Below, piece by piece: positions 1 through 12,200 of a stretch of DNA of 64,000 nt (positions are counted from its first letter, which is position 1; every line of letters starts with the position of its first letter). Origin of the DNA: Capniomyces stellatus (lineage: Eukaryota; Kickxellomycota; Harpellomycetes; Harpellales; Legeriomycetaceae). The notes beneath the pieces were generated by a model. It was not told where the DNA came from. It made no database searches and worked only from the letters and a program-made list of their open reading frames with translations. A program made the position numbers and the translations under genes. Location of the stretch: assembly GCA_001661515.1 (NCBI GenBank), contig LUVW01000046.1, positions 39,592 to 103,591 on the forward strand. Reading direction: 5' to 3'.

Positions 1-2426
1 GAGGTGTTTTCATTTACTTGGTTGGAAATGGCGAGGTCGAACAGGCTTTTACTTGAGGAAATGGAAGGGTTGTTGTTAGAAGGGATTTCGGAGCGAGAGG
101 GGCCTTTTGGGTTGGAGTTGTCGATGAACGAGTTAAAAATGGTTGGGATTTGATATACGGGGCGACTGGAGTCTATGCTGGTGGAGGCAATATTGTCACC
201 TAGAGAGTTGGGTCGAGCAGAGTTTGAGGAAGAAAAGTTGGGATTGTTGGAGCTGTGATTTGAAATGGAGATATCAAGTTGAGGCAAACGGGGTTTACGT
301 GCGGAACTGCTAATGTTGTCGTTTTCAGTGCTGTTGAATGCCCAGGGGTATATCTGATGGTCAGATGATGGGCTGTTGGAAAGAATTGAAATGGGAGGGT
401 TGGGAGTTGCGTTGGTGGCAGCGAACCGACTGTTGTTGCCGGAATTACCAGATATTTTTCTTTGTTTTTGATCGGTATTTGACGTATTTGTATACATAAA
501 ACTGTCTGAACTGGAGTCTGGAAGCAGCTCGGATGAGAGCTCGCGGGTACTTCTGCTGTCGCCAACAGATCGGATGCTAAATGTGCCTAGACTGGGGGTT
601 TCGCTGGCGAGCTCTGAGTCCTGGCCCGTGGCCAACCGAGGATCGTTGTTGTTATTGGTCGGCAGCCCCAATGGGCCCATGTTGATATTTACAAGTTGAT
701 TTTGGTTCTTGGTTCGGTCTTTGTCTTTTTTTTTAGCAGTGGGATTATTATTATCATTATTAATGGTACTAGTATTGTTGTTGTTGTCTATCAGACTGTT
801 GCTGTTTGTTGTTGTTGTTGTTTCTGACCGTTGTCGTTTCCTGATTATGTCGGTTTTGAGTTCTATTGGTCGTTTCTCTTTGTGTAGCTTGTAGTAGAGA
901 CCGCACGCGTTACAAAGCGTGTTGCCTCCCTCATCGCGTCTCCACAGCGGTGTTTTACCGGTCCCGCAGTTGCTGCACTCTATGACCTGCGACCCATCAA
1001 TTCCGTAGCTTTCCTTTCTGCTTCCCGACGGTCTCAGCGACTTGGGCCGGTGTTTGTTGTGCAGTCGGTAGTATAGTCCACACGCGTTACACAGCATCAT
1101 GTCGGGGCCACAGCGTCTCCAAAGCGGCGTTGACCTGACCTGGCAGTTGGCGCATTGAGGGCCGTCTGTTCGGCCTGCAACCGGTGCTTCGCTGTCGGGG
1201 TAGCTTCTGCTTGAAGACTTTTTGTTCATCGCGTCTGATGTGCAGGTGTAATCGGAGGTCGACATCAGCCTGCGTTTGTTGCCAAAGCCCATCATCCCAT
1301 CGTCATACTGGTCTTCAGGCAGTCCATCCATTGTGTTTGCCAGGAACTCTGAAGACTTCCCGTCCACATCGTTGTCCCGCATAAACTCGCCCTGTCTGGC
1401 CAAAGTTCCGCTCCCAAACCCGCTTCCTCCCCACATATTCGCCCCAATGCTCCCATACATGTCCTTCACTCCCGCGTTCACCGGCCCTGACTGCGCAAAC
1501 CCAAACTGCCCCCAGTCGTTTGCCTCGTCTGGGAATATGTCATTTAGCGTGATTTCTATTTGCACCGGATCTATGCCCACCCCACTTGACAGAAAGCTTG
1601 ACGGCCCAATTGACATCAGGTCTGATGCCTGCACCGATTTCCCAACCTCTGTGTTGTAATTGCTGTTCTTCATGTTCATCTCCATGCTTTTTATCGCCTC
1701 ATTTGCTAGTTGCTCACCGCTCGCTTCCGCTGCTTCCCTCTGTTCCTGTTCCACCTGTGTGTTGCCGTCTAAAACGTTTCTAGGTCTTATTTCTACCAGT
1801 CTTCTCTGTCTTGCCATAACTTCTTCTCCTCCTCTTTCCTCGATATCTGCACTTTCTTCTCTCTCTAATGCCCCTATTTTCCCAGCTCCCCCCGCCTCAG
1901 TTCGGCTTGCTTCATTGCTATTTATACTTCTACCTATTCCACCCTCTTTGTCTGAACTACCAGTTCCAACATCAATGCCTTTACTATTTATATTTATATT
2001 TCTGTTGCCCATGCTTGATGACTCTGCTCTTTCTGTTGTGTTGCTGCTCGCTTTTGTATCACCCGCTTTGTTTGTATTATCTGCCAACAACTCTTCTTTG
2101 TTTGCATTCTCGCTTTGCTTTCCCAACCGAACCTTTATCTGCATTGGCTTGCTTTTGCGGAACCCATGTCGACGATCATTTGATTCAAATTTCTTTTGCG
2201 TTGCTGGCAACAATTGACTCATTTGGTTCCCTCTGCCTTGTACCTCCAGCATTTGTTGTAAATGCCATAGCCTCCACGACAAGTTCTCCAACCTTTCTCC
2301 ATTCTCTAACGAATCTTTAACCTTTGTACACACTCTCCAAATTGTCGACAGATCATTTACATTATTGATATCATTGAATGGCGAAAACAACTTGGTTCCC
2401 TTTATTCTTAGTATTATCGGTGCCAT
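1..2426 (-). CDS. GATA-type transcription factor with AreA-like N-terminal domain and two zinc fingers (3' end outside window)
   Basis: The frame stays open from an ATG at 2426 to the window edge (808 codons, no stop), so the C-terminus is missing. An in-frame stop lies shortly upstream and no other ATG intervenes, which fixes the start. Residues ~20-60 contain the [14 protein letters not shown] / [10 protein letters not shown] block typical of the fungal DUF1752 domain of AreA/NIT2/Gaf1-type nitrogen regulators. Two GATA fingers follow, each C-X2-C-X17-C-X2-C: finger 1 starts at about C425 ([10 protein letters not shown] core) and finger 2 at about C484 ([10 protein letters not shown] core). 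Each is followed by GLYY(R/K)LH and a basic tail. The rest is low-complexity Asn/Ser-rich sequence. It is expected to bind GATA sites in the nucleus; a role in nitrogen control is inferred from the N-terminal domain. AreA and Gln3 have one finger, so the pair is notable; siderophore-type GATA factors have two but lack this N-terminal block. Confidence 0.9.
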   Translation of the reverse strand, partial: MAPIILRIKGTKLFSPFNDINNVNDLSTIWRVCTKVKDSLENGERLENLSWRLWHLQQMLEVQGRGNQMSQLLPATQKKFESNDRRHGFRKSKPMQIKVRLGKQSENANKEELLADNTNKAGDTKASSNTTERAESSSMGNRNININSKGIDVGTGSSDKEGGIGRSINSNEASRTEAGGAGKIGALEREESADIEERGGEEVMARQRRLVEIRPRNVLDGNTQVEQEQREAAEASGEQLANEAIKSMEMNMKNSNYNTEVGKSVQASDLMSIGPSSFLSSGVGIDPVQIEITLNDIFPDEANDWGQFGFAQSGPVNAGVKDMYGSIGANMWGGSGFGSGTLARQGEFMRDNDVDGKSSEFLANTMDGLPEDQYDDGMMGFGNKRRLMSTSDYTCTSDAMNKKSSSRSYPDSEAPVAGRTDGPQCANCQVRSTPLWRRCGPDMMLCNACGLYYRLHNKHRPKSLRPSGSRKESYGIDGSQVIECSNCGTGKTPLWRRDEGGNTLCNACGLYYKLHKEKRPIELKTDIIRKRQRSETTTTTNSNSLIDNNNNTSTINNDNNNPTAKKKDKDRTKNQNQLVNINMGPLGLPTNNNNDPRLATGQDSELASETPSLGTFSIRSVGDSRSTRELSSELLPDSSSDSFMYTNTSNTDQKQRKISGNSGNNSRFAATNATPNPPISILSNSPSSDHQIYPWAFNSTENDNISSSARKPRLPQLDISISNHSSNNPNFSSSNSARPNSLGDNIASTSIDSSRPVYQIPTIFNSFIDNSNPKGPSRSEIPSNNNPSISSSKSLFDLAISNQVNENT

Positions 2427-5400
2427 TTTATCTTTATTCTTTCTTTGCTCCTTTATCTTATATATCCCTTTTTATATTTTATCTTTCTCTCTAACCTCGT
2501 TTATTATTCATATACGACTGCTTGGTATCTTTAGTTTGTTTACTTTGTTCTGTGCTCGTATATACTTGAAATAGCCCCCAATATATTGAACAATTCTTTT
2601 TCGTATATTCCCCTCCTCGTATTTTTCCCTTTTCTATCTTTCCGGGGGGAGGTTAGCTTGCTTTTTGATTTAAAAATTATTTGCTGTGTTTTCTATTCTA
2701 GCTGAATAATTAGAATCAAACCTTGTTTATATTCTCGCAAGTACTTTTTAAAATGATACAGGTTGGGCTTTTATTTCTTTTAAACTTATAAAATAAAAAG
2801 GTAAACTCCCAAGTTTACTTTGAAATTGCCTAGCAACAAAAAAAATTATAGTTTAGTATATATAAAGCTTAATTTTAGCAGATATGAAATGAAAAATTGC
2901 TTGAATGAAACGGCAGTAACATTTCTTTGGCATAGTTAAATGGTTTAATAAGATATTAGCAAACAAGGCTTATATAACAGAATTAAAATTTTATTGTCCT
3001 TCTCACTCGGGGATGTGCGCAAGTTTAATCAGTATTTTTTACGTTGGGAAGCTTAGTTTTGAACAATTTATTTGCGCTTAATTAAAACGCCTATGCTTTT
3101 GAATTGCATCGCTCTCTGATTAATTGTCAGCTTTTTTATTTGGTAGTTTTTGTAATTTTCACAATCGCTTTTTAGGTTAAAGTTGGTGTAATTTTTATTT
3201 TTATTTTTTTCTTAGCCTCTTTTAATTATAACTTATTGTCACCAAGCTTGCTTGAATAAAAAAAATCAAAAAAGATCCCACTTCTTTACTTTTTTTCAAA
3301 ACCAATAGTTAAAACTTGTATTATCTTGCACTTTACTATTGCATTTTTAATCTTAATCTTGAATTTTTCCTTTTTTTTCTATTTCTTCCCTTAACACCAT
3401 TTTTTTTCTTGTAAAATTAAAGCTCGATAGAAAACTGCTTGTTATTTAGTTTATGAACGTAAACAATTTTGTTTAACTAAAAGTAGCTAGAATTTAGTTT
3501 AGGTTAGTTTAGTTTAGTTTAGTTTAGGTTCGGACATTACCTTATTTGATAAAGATAACGAATAAGCGAGCTGCTATTATTAATCAGTAGCAAATAGTGT
3601 AGCAGAATTCTCAAATCAGAATCAATTTAAATTCATCAGGCATTATATAATCACTGACAATTTTGATTAGTCTTTAGTGAGTTAACAATTGTGCAACTTA
3701 TTTTTATTCTTGATTTCTCCAATATAAGCTAAAAAACAAAATTTGTATAAAACCATTACTAATTAATGATAATAAAAGCAAAGGCGGTTTTATATTAAAA
3801 AGTTGCTTAGTAACTTTTATCAAACAAAATGTTATTGTTATAACCGTATATTTCCATGAAAAATATATTAAATCGACTTTATGAAACAACACAATCTCTA
3901 ATCCCATTTCAAGTTAAAAAAAAGGGAAAAGTTAAAGTGAAAATAAAATTGAAAAGACTTGGCCATATCAAACAAAAAGAGGCTTTATTGCCCTTGTACA
4001 GATAGTTGTACATTCTTCACTTTTATTACAAAGCAAATATATAAGCATGCTTTAGATGCTAAACGGGATTGGGTGTTAAAGACCGAACCTCCAAGACGTT
4101 TTCCTCTTACTTTTCACTTTTCACTTGTTTGTTCCAAGCGAATTTCAAAGATGTTATAATGACACAACAAGGCTCGTAAATCTGCACGCATTTTTCTGTT
4201 TCTTTTAATCAAGTGTTGGCTTTAAGGGTACCATTTCCATTAGGTCGAAAACGTCCTATTCCGGACACTTGCTTGCTTTGATTTGCCAAACTTGGTAGTG
4301 ATTCATTTAACTCCATGTTAATCCTTTTTTTTTTACTGAACACTCAGATTTTATGTACATTTATACCAATTACCACTGTTGCTATTTTTTATTGTTATTA
4401 AATAAAACATTATTACTGTTCTTGTTATTGTTATTAAAAAAAAACACTGTTACTATTCTTTGTGTTGGTATTTTGTAGTTGTAAAAAAAGATCTAGTTCT
4501 CTAATACTAACGCGTATCATTTTACTTTATTTCTCAGTGAGCATTCATTTTGGTTGTTGTTCTGTCAGTCAGGCTTGTCGAATTTGGTACGCACAAGGGG
4601 CGGTATTATAAATGTTTGAAACCCAAGTCAACTAGATTCTGCTTGAAGCACACGTCTATTCTAGCATACCCAATGGTCAGACGTTATTTTTGACTTGAAA
4701 TAAATCAGGTTTGTATTGGTCAAAAAATGCACACTTTACAGCTTTGTGTTTTGTAACGTTGTATTTTTACTAACACAACAGCAATAAATAAAATAGTGTA
4801 TTATTTTCAGCGAATAACGAGCAGAGTTGGATTTGGTATTCTAGAACATAATTGTATAGTATACACCTTTGCTAAATATCGGCCTTATAAACCATTATTA
4901 AGTTTACAAAAATATACTAAAAATCGAGTAGCTGGGTCAAAGCATCATTCCAGCATGGAACATAGGAACAAGAGCACCATTAGGAACCAGTTATATGTTA
5001 TTTTATTCTTTGTAGAAAATACCAAGGCATATGCCACAAACAGGTTGGAGTCCCTTTTTTTTCCCTTGTTGAGCAGATTTGAGGTTAGTGCAAAAAACTG
5101 AATAACTCGGTTTATTGATCGATCAGCTATTTTAAAAAGTCAAGAACGGTTATACCAAGTGTTGTTTAGACACTCTGGAAACTGAACCTGATGTAAATAT
5201 GTAAATATTTAGAGTTAGGAGTGATAATATAGTCCAAACAATATATATTTGCGTGTATACCAGCTACAAGGGTAATGGGCTGAACTTCAATATTTAGCTG
5301 CGATGATTCAAGATGAGAAAATGCTACTGGAAGTTGATTTATCTTAATTAAACGAACAAACACAAAAGAAGCAAAGAAAAGAAACTAGGCATTGAATCTG

Positions 5401-6263
5401 AAATTGTCTTTGCTTTTAGGCCATAAATATTGGCCGGTGCTTTAACCATATTGGTATTTGGAGCTTTAAGGTAGATGCAACAAGAGGAGGATGATCTCAA
5501 GTGAACTTGATTAGAGATGTAGTGTGAGTGATTTAGTGTAGTTGATTTACACGGAATGTTGATGGTTGAGAGCTTATTATCTTGTTCTCGAGATTTTGTA
5601 TTGCTAGAAAGAAAAAAAAGTAAAAAAAGTAAAAAAAGTAAAAAAAAAAGTGTAAAGGAAGGCGATTAAAAGAAAGTTTGATGAATCGAAAAGGATTGAA
5701 AAAAAAAAAAAAAAACTTGATCAGAGTTTTATTAGACGTTGATTGGGCAAAACTATGAATAATTTATTTTATAAATGCACATTTTTTCTTTTAAATGGAA
5801 AAAATTTTATTTCCTTTATTTTGAGAAAAAAAAAAAAAAAAGTTGAAAAAAAAAATTGATTGATGGGACTTGCGAGTAAAAAAGTAGCAATAGATTTATA
5901 GTTTGGGGAAGTTGATAAGAGGGTGCTTTATTTTGAAATTGAACTAGCTTTTAAAATCAATTAGCATTAGGAATCGATTTTATATACAACAATAAAGTAA
6001 ATAGACAAAGTATATAGACACAGTCAAAGGGACGTACCAAAAGAGAAGGACAATAAGAAATAGCAAGAAAGCGGGGATTTAAAGCAGGATCTTTAGTGAA
6101 TAAGAAAAAAGGGTAAAGCAAAAGAAAAGATTTTGTTTGGAAATATAATTAAAAGAGGAAAATAAAAAGTGGGTACACAAGTATAAATATATTGGTAGAT
6201 ATATATTTTAAAAAAAACGCAAGTAAATAGTGGAAATAGCAAAAGAGTAAATAAGGGGTAGCC
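2427..6263. other. AT-rich divergent intergenic region between the GATA factor and RRP5
   Basis: No convincing gene was found. The side next to the GATA gene (2427-2660) is pyrimidine-rich on +, that is, purine-rich in that gene's sense. The side next to RRP5 (about 5600-6263) is purine-rich on +. A short (GTTTA)n tract lies at about 3496-3535 and A-tract/GTAAAAAAA repeats at 5610-5660. The longest open frames here (for example 4796-5101) lack an ATG and resemble no family I know. Confidence 0.6.
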
Positions 6264-9200
6264 ATGAAGATAGATAGCGAAAATAGAAAGCCAAGCGAAG
6301 CAAAAGATTCGGCAGCAAGTACTGAGAAGGTTAGTATTTTGGAGGGAACGGAAAAGAATGTAAAGAGCAAAACAAGAGGGGGGAAGAATAAGAATAAAGA
6401 AGAGGAGTCGTTTCCAAGAGGAGGGGGGAGTGGGTTGACGCCGTTGGAGTATAAGGAGGTATCGCGCCAGGCATTACAGGATGTATTTAATGAAGAGCAA
6501 GAGGAGGCATTGGGAAAGAAGCGTAAAGTGGATGGGAGGGGAGGAAAGGGGGAGGGGAATGGAAAGAAGAGTAAAAAGACGAAGGGGGGGGTTGGCTTGG
6601 CTGAGGAGGAGTTTGACACGAAGAATGAGAAATTGATGAAGGGAATTGGGGGGTTGAACTTTAAGAAGGTGATTAAGGGGTCAAAGGTGATGGGAGTGAT
6701 AACAAAGGTGGGGGAGTTGGGGTTGACGGTATCATTGCCAAGTCAATTGACGGGATATGTTCCGATTACACAGATCAGTGAGGAGCTGACAAAGATGGCA
6801 GAGAGGGCGGCAGAGGAGGACATGGAAGAAGAAGAAGAAGAGGAGGAGGAGGAGAAGGAGAAGGAGGATGAGTTGGATTTGAGAAGGAGATTCTATGCGG
6901 GGCAATATGTAAAGTGTGTGGTGACATCAGTTGAGGAGAAGAAGGACCGGGGAAAGAAGGTGAATGAGAAGAACTGGGAGGCGGGAGTGGCGAAAGTTAC
7001 AAAGAGGATTGAGCTGAGCATGAGAGCGGATGAGGTGAATAAGGGGTTGTTGATGGAGGAGATTAGCAAGGGGATGATATTGACGGGGAGTGTGAGCAGT
7101 GTGGAGGATCACGGATATGTGATAAACACGGGAATAGATGGGAACAGCGGATTTCTGAAGTTTGGAGAGGCGGAGGAGTACGTGAAGAGGAATTTTAAGG
7201 GGAAGGAGAGATTGGTGGTTGGGCAGGTGGTTGAGGGAGTGGTGATAGGAGTGAGTGGGGGGCAAAAGACGGTTCAGCTGTCGATGAAGCAGAATATGAG
7301 GAGTAAAGGAGTAGTGGTTGATACGATAAGCACAATATCGGGGGTGCAGCCAATGCAGATGGTGGAGGGATTAGTGACATCGGTTGGGGAGAAGGGAGCA
7401 GCGATGCAGTTTATGGGATTCTATGACTGTGTGGTTGAGCTGAAGAACCTGGGACAGCCAATGACAGCAAGGAGCAGGGATATACTGGAGAAGGTTAAGG
7501 CAGGAGATAGGATGAAGGTTAGAATAATATATGTGTCGATAACAACGCAACAAAGAACAATAATGGCAACGGCGCAACCAAGCATAATTGAGTTGAGAGA
7601 GAATGTGATTAGAAAGAAGGTAGAAGAAGAAGAAGAAGAAGAAGAAGAAGAAGAAGAGGAAGAGGAAGAGGAAGAGGAAGAAAAGGAAAAAGAGTTTGAC
7701 GAGTGGTGGCCAGTAGAGTATGGGCAATTGATAGAGAATTGTGTAGTGAAAAGAGTGGAGAGCGGGTTGGGAGTAGTGTTGGAGATTCCTGGGGTGAATA
7801 AGGGGGAAGATGGGGAAGTGTATGGGGGATTTGGGCATATAAGCAAGTTGAGTGATGGAGAAAAGACGTTGATAAATGAAAACTCGGGAAAGTACAAGAT
7901 AGGAAGCAAGCATGACTGCAGAGTGATTGGGTACTCGGCGATGGACTCGATGGTGTTGTTGAGTTTGCAGCAGTCGGTGATAAAGGAAGAGTATTTCCGA
8001 ATCAAGGATGTGAGGGCGGGGGATAAGATGAAGGTGCGAGTGGAGCGATTGGTGGAGGGGGGAATGGTGGTGAAGATATCAGAGTACGTGAGTGGATTTG
8101 TGTCGAGGGACCAGATGTCGGATGCGCGAATAAGCCACCCAGAGAGAAAGTACAAGGCAAATGATGAGGTGAAGGCGCGGGTATTGAATGTGAATGAGAG
8201 GAACAAGAAAGTGTTTTTGACGTGCCGAAAGTCGATTGTGGAGGACAAGGGCGAGGTAATTGACAGGTACTCGGAGAAGCTGATTGGGAGTGTGGGGATG
8301 GGAATAGTGACACGGGTGGTGGAGAGCGGAGTGATAGTAGGATTCTACAACCAGGTTCGCGGATTTGTGCCAAAGGGGGAGTTGGGAGTGAGTGGGTTTG
8401 TGAAGAGTGGACTGGATGTGGTCCGAGTGGGACAGGCAATTAAGGCAAGAGTTATTGTGGCAGAAAGAAATGGTAAAAAGTTAGTTTTGTCGCTTCGAAC
8501 AGAAGGAGAAAAGAAAAGCAAGGCAAGTAAAGGAGGAGAATTTGGAAATGCAGATCTTCTAGTAGAGGGGGGAAAGACAATTGCAGTTGGGATGGTTGTT
8601 GAGAGAAGTTCAGTGGTGGGAATTGACACTGAGGCTGAACAAGTAGTGGTGCAGATGGAGACAAGCGGAAAGTACGCACACATCCAAATGGGTCACCTGA
8701 GCGATCACCTGGGAAATGGGTCAAAGAAGGTGATGTCAAAGTTGGTAGTGGGGTCTGAGTTGGGAATGGCGATTGTGATTATTGAGGTTGGGGGTAAAGG
8801 GACAGGCAACCGGGTGATGGCAAGTGCAAAGGCAGGACTGGTGAAGGGGGCGCAGCTGAAGAAGATGATTACGGCAGAGAATAAGGCAAAGGCAGGGGAT
8901 GTAGTAGTAGGGTATGTGGTAAGCGTGACCAACTACGGAGTGTTTGTAGGATTTGGCGGGGGAGTCAGCGGGTTGGCACCAATCAATTCAATTGGCGACC
9001 AGTACATCTCAAACCCAACAGACGAGTACCAGGTCAACCAGACAGTGTTGGCAAAGATCAGCGGGATTGAAAGCACAAGCGGTAAGATCACCGTCAACCT
9101 GAAACCAAGCGTGGTGATGGAGAGCGAGTGGGTTGAGCAGCTGGAACTGAGCTTTGTAGAGCAGCTGTTCAGAGGTGCAGATAAGGACGGAGGGCAGGGA

Positions 9201-12200
9201 GTGGGTAGTGGAGACGTAGTGGCAGTGGAGAAGAAGATGCCGTATGGGTGGACAGTCAAGTCGGTTGTGAAAACATCAGGATTGGAAAGTGAGACAAGTG
9301 GACTGGTGTCAATTGAGCATACCAAGAGGACCAAGAGTGAGGATTCAGAGTTGGAGTTGGAGTTGGAGTTGGAGTTGAAGGAGGGAGCGTTGGTGGGAGC
9401 AACAGTTCTGGACGTAAACGGACAAACAGGAATTGTGGACTACTCGATCAAGGAACAGCTGATTGGCAAGAAGCAGAAGACAGCAATCCAAAAGTTGGTC
9501 AAGGCCAAGCAAGCAGGTAAAGGGGAAAAGGAGGTAGGAGAATTAGGCCAAAGTCTGGCAAGTCAGGATGCAAAGGCCGAAAAGGAGGCAGTGGAAAAAC
9601 TGCAGGCGGTGATCAAGAGGAACATGCCAGGACCAACAAGACTGGAAATGGTTGTTGAGCTGGTGAAGGAAGATTATTTGGTTCTGAGCATTCCAACAGT
9701 AAACAACAGACTCGTGTTTGCAGCAACAAAGTCGTTCAACTACAGGGCAAGTCCGTTTGTACGGTACAAGGTAGGACAGCGCGTGTCTGGCCGCATCCTG
9801 AGCGTAGGAGGGCCAGGAGAAGGTCGCACGCTAGTCACTCTAGCCCAGCAGACTGCCGAGTCAGGCAGAGACGAATCAGCAGCCAAACGTCTGGCAATCA
9901 ATGCAGTAGACCCAACCATAAAACACTTTGAGGACTACCAAGCCGGTAAAAACACCGTGGGCCGTGTTGAGTCAATTACCGGGAACATAGCCAACATCAA
10001 GCTGGCAGACAATGTGCGCGGTAAGATCCACATCAGTCAAGTCTATGCAGATTCTGTTTCAGACAAACAGACCCGGTTTGAGGCAAGACAAGTTGTTATT
10101 GGTCGTTCTGTTGATGTCACCGTGATTGGTGTTCATAGCCCATTGACCCACAAGTACCTGCCAATCACCAGAAGACTCAACCCCGCAAAGACTGTTCTTG
10201 ACCTGACTCTTACCGAGTCCAGCGCCCCAGCCGTTGCTGCACTCAAGGCTGCCCGCGAGCTGAGTGCCAAGCAGGTAAAGGTAGGAAACACGTACGATGC
10301 GTTTGTTGCCGAGAAGCTGAACACTACAGCCAAACATATGGTTGTCAGTATTAATGCTCTGGTCAAGGCTCGTGTTGACTTGATGACTTTGACTAATAAC
10401 TATGAACAGCTAAGTTCTGTTCCATCCAATTACCCCATCAACACACACGTGCGCGTGAAGGTCGTTAAGGCTAGTGGTGGTCAAATTGACTGTGTGGTTG
10501 CGGGAAATACTGGAGTCATTTCCGGTGTTGATCAGTTGACTGTTGGCCAGACTGTTGCGTGTTTTGTCAACAAGACTAGTTTGGCTCATGGTGTCTTTGT
10601 CAGCATTGGAACGTACAACAGCCAAACAAACCAGGTTGGCCGTGTTGCTGGCCGTGTTGCTCTAGTCAATGTATCCCATGACTTTGCCAATGTCGCCTCT
10701 ACCATCTCATCGCTCAAAGAAAATCAACTCATCAAGTGTGTAGTGTTGAGCCTTGACAAATCCGCTAAAAAAGCTGAGCTCGCCATTGCCCATTCCACAT
10801 CTCTCCCAGTTCCCTCATTCAATGTTGATGATTTGGTTACTGGCTTTGTCACCGGAATCAACCAGAACGGTTGTTTTGTCAAGCTATCTCAATCCGCTTC
10901 TGCCCGAATCAAACTGTCCAACCTGTCTGATAGCTTTGTCAAGGACCCAAGTGAGCTGTACAAAGTTGGTGATTTGATCACTGCTAAAATCATCTCAATC
11001 TCTAATTCTAATTCCAATTCCAATTCATCTTTCAAATCTGCTGAAAACTCTTTAATTGAACTTTCAACCAAACAGTCCGACATCACAACAACCAAATCCT
11101 CAAACGAACCATCCAACCTCAAAGTCAATTCTTCCACCTCTATTGCTGCTGGTGATTATGTCACTGGCCAAATCACCAAACTCTCTGATTTTGGTCTCTT
11201 CATCCGCCTTAAATCCAACAAGTGCAACGGTCTCTGCCCACTTAACGAAATCGCTGATGGAAAACATAAAGCTGCTGATTTACTCTTGAATTACTCTGTT
11301 GGTGATCTAGTTCTTGCAAAGGTCCTCCACTACAAAAATAAAAATAAAGTCACTCTTGGTCTAAAAGCCAGTTACTTTAAACAATCCTCCAACAATCAAA
11401 ACGATGAGGATGTTGATGTTGATGTTGATGTTGATGTTGATGTTGATGTTGATGTTGATGTTGATGTTGATGTTGAGGATGTTGTTGAGGATGAGGATGT
11501 TGAAATGAGTTCTGATCAAGAAGTTGAAGATGAAGAAGAGGAAGAAGAGGAAGAAGAGGAAGAAGAGGAAGAAGAGGAAGAAGAGGAAGAAGAGGAAGAA
11601 GAGGAAGAAGAGGAAGAAGAGGAAGACGAGGAAGAAGATGAAAAAAATATTGGTGATACTTTGGCTGTCAAATCTGGATTTAGTTGGACTGCTGATGACC
11701 AATCAGATAATCAGGATTCTGGCTCTGATTCTGGTTCTGGTTCTGGTTCCGACTCTGATTCTGATTCCAATATTGCTGATTCGAAAAAATCAAAGTCTAA
11801 AACCAAGACCAAAGCCAAAGCCAAAGCCAAAGCCAAAAACATGGATGTGACTGGAGAAATGAACGAGTCAACTCCCCAATCTGTTGAGGATTACGAGAGA
11901 TACCTTGTGGCATCGCCAAACTCCAGTTATGTGTGGGTGAGCTACATGGCCTTTTTCATGCAAATGGCCGAGATTGAAAAGGCTCGATTGGTAGGAGAAC
12001 GAGCTATTAAGGTGATAAATTCAAAGAGCGAAAAGGAAAAGTATAACGTTTGGGTTGCAATGATCAATTTGGAGATGAAGTTTGGTACAGAGAAAACGAC
12101 AAAGGATATATTTGACCGAGCAATAGTTTACAACAACGCCAAGCACATTTACTTGCACAGTGCAAAGATGTACGCTGAACTTGGTAAGCCTGAATTGGCC

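Noticed and set aside
3496..3535. GTTTA tandem tract as a telomere remnant
   Set aside because: Too short and imperfect, with no flanking subtelomeric signs.
4796..5101. Possible 101-codon gene on +
   Set aside because: It begins with GTG rather than ATG, has no recognisable similarity and lies in AT-rich spacer DNA.
7421..8248. Minus-strand 275-codon frame opposite RRP5
   Set aside because: It is poly-Ser rich because of the GAA/GAG repeat; the sense frame encodes clear S1 domains.
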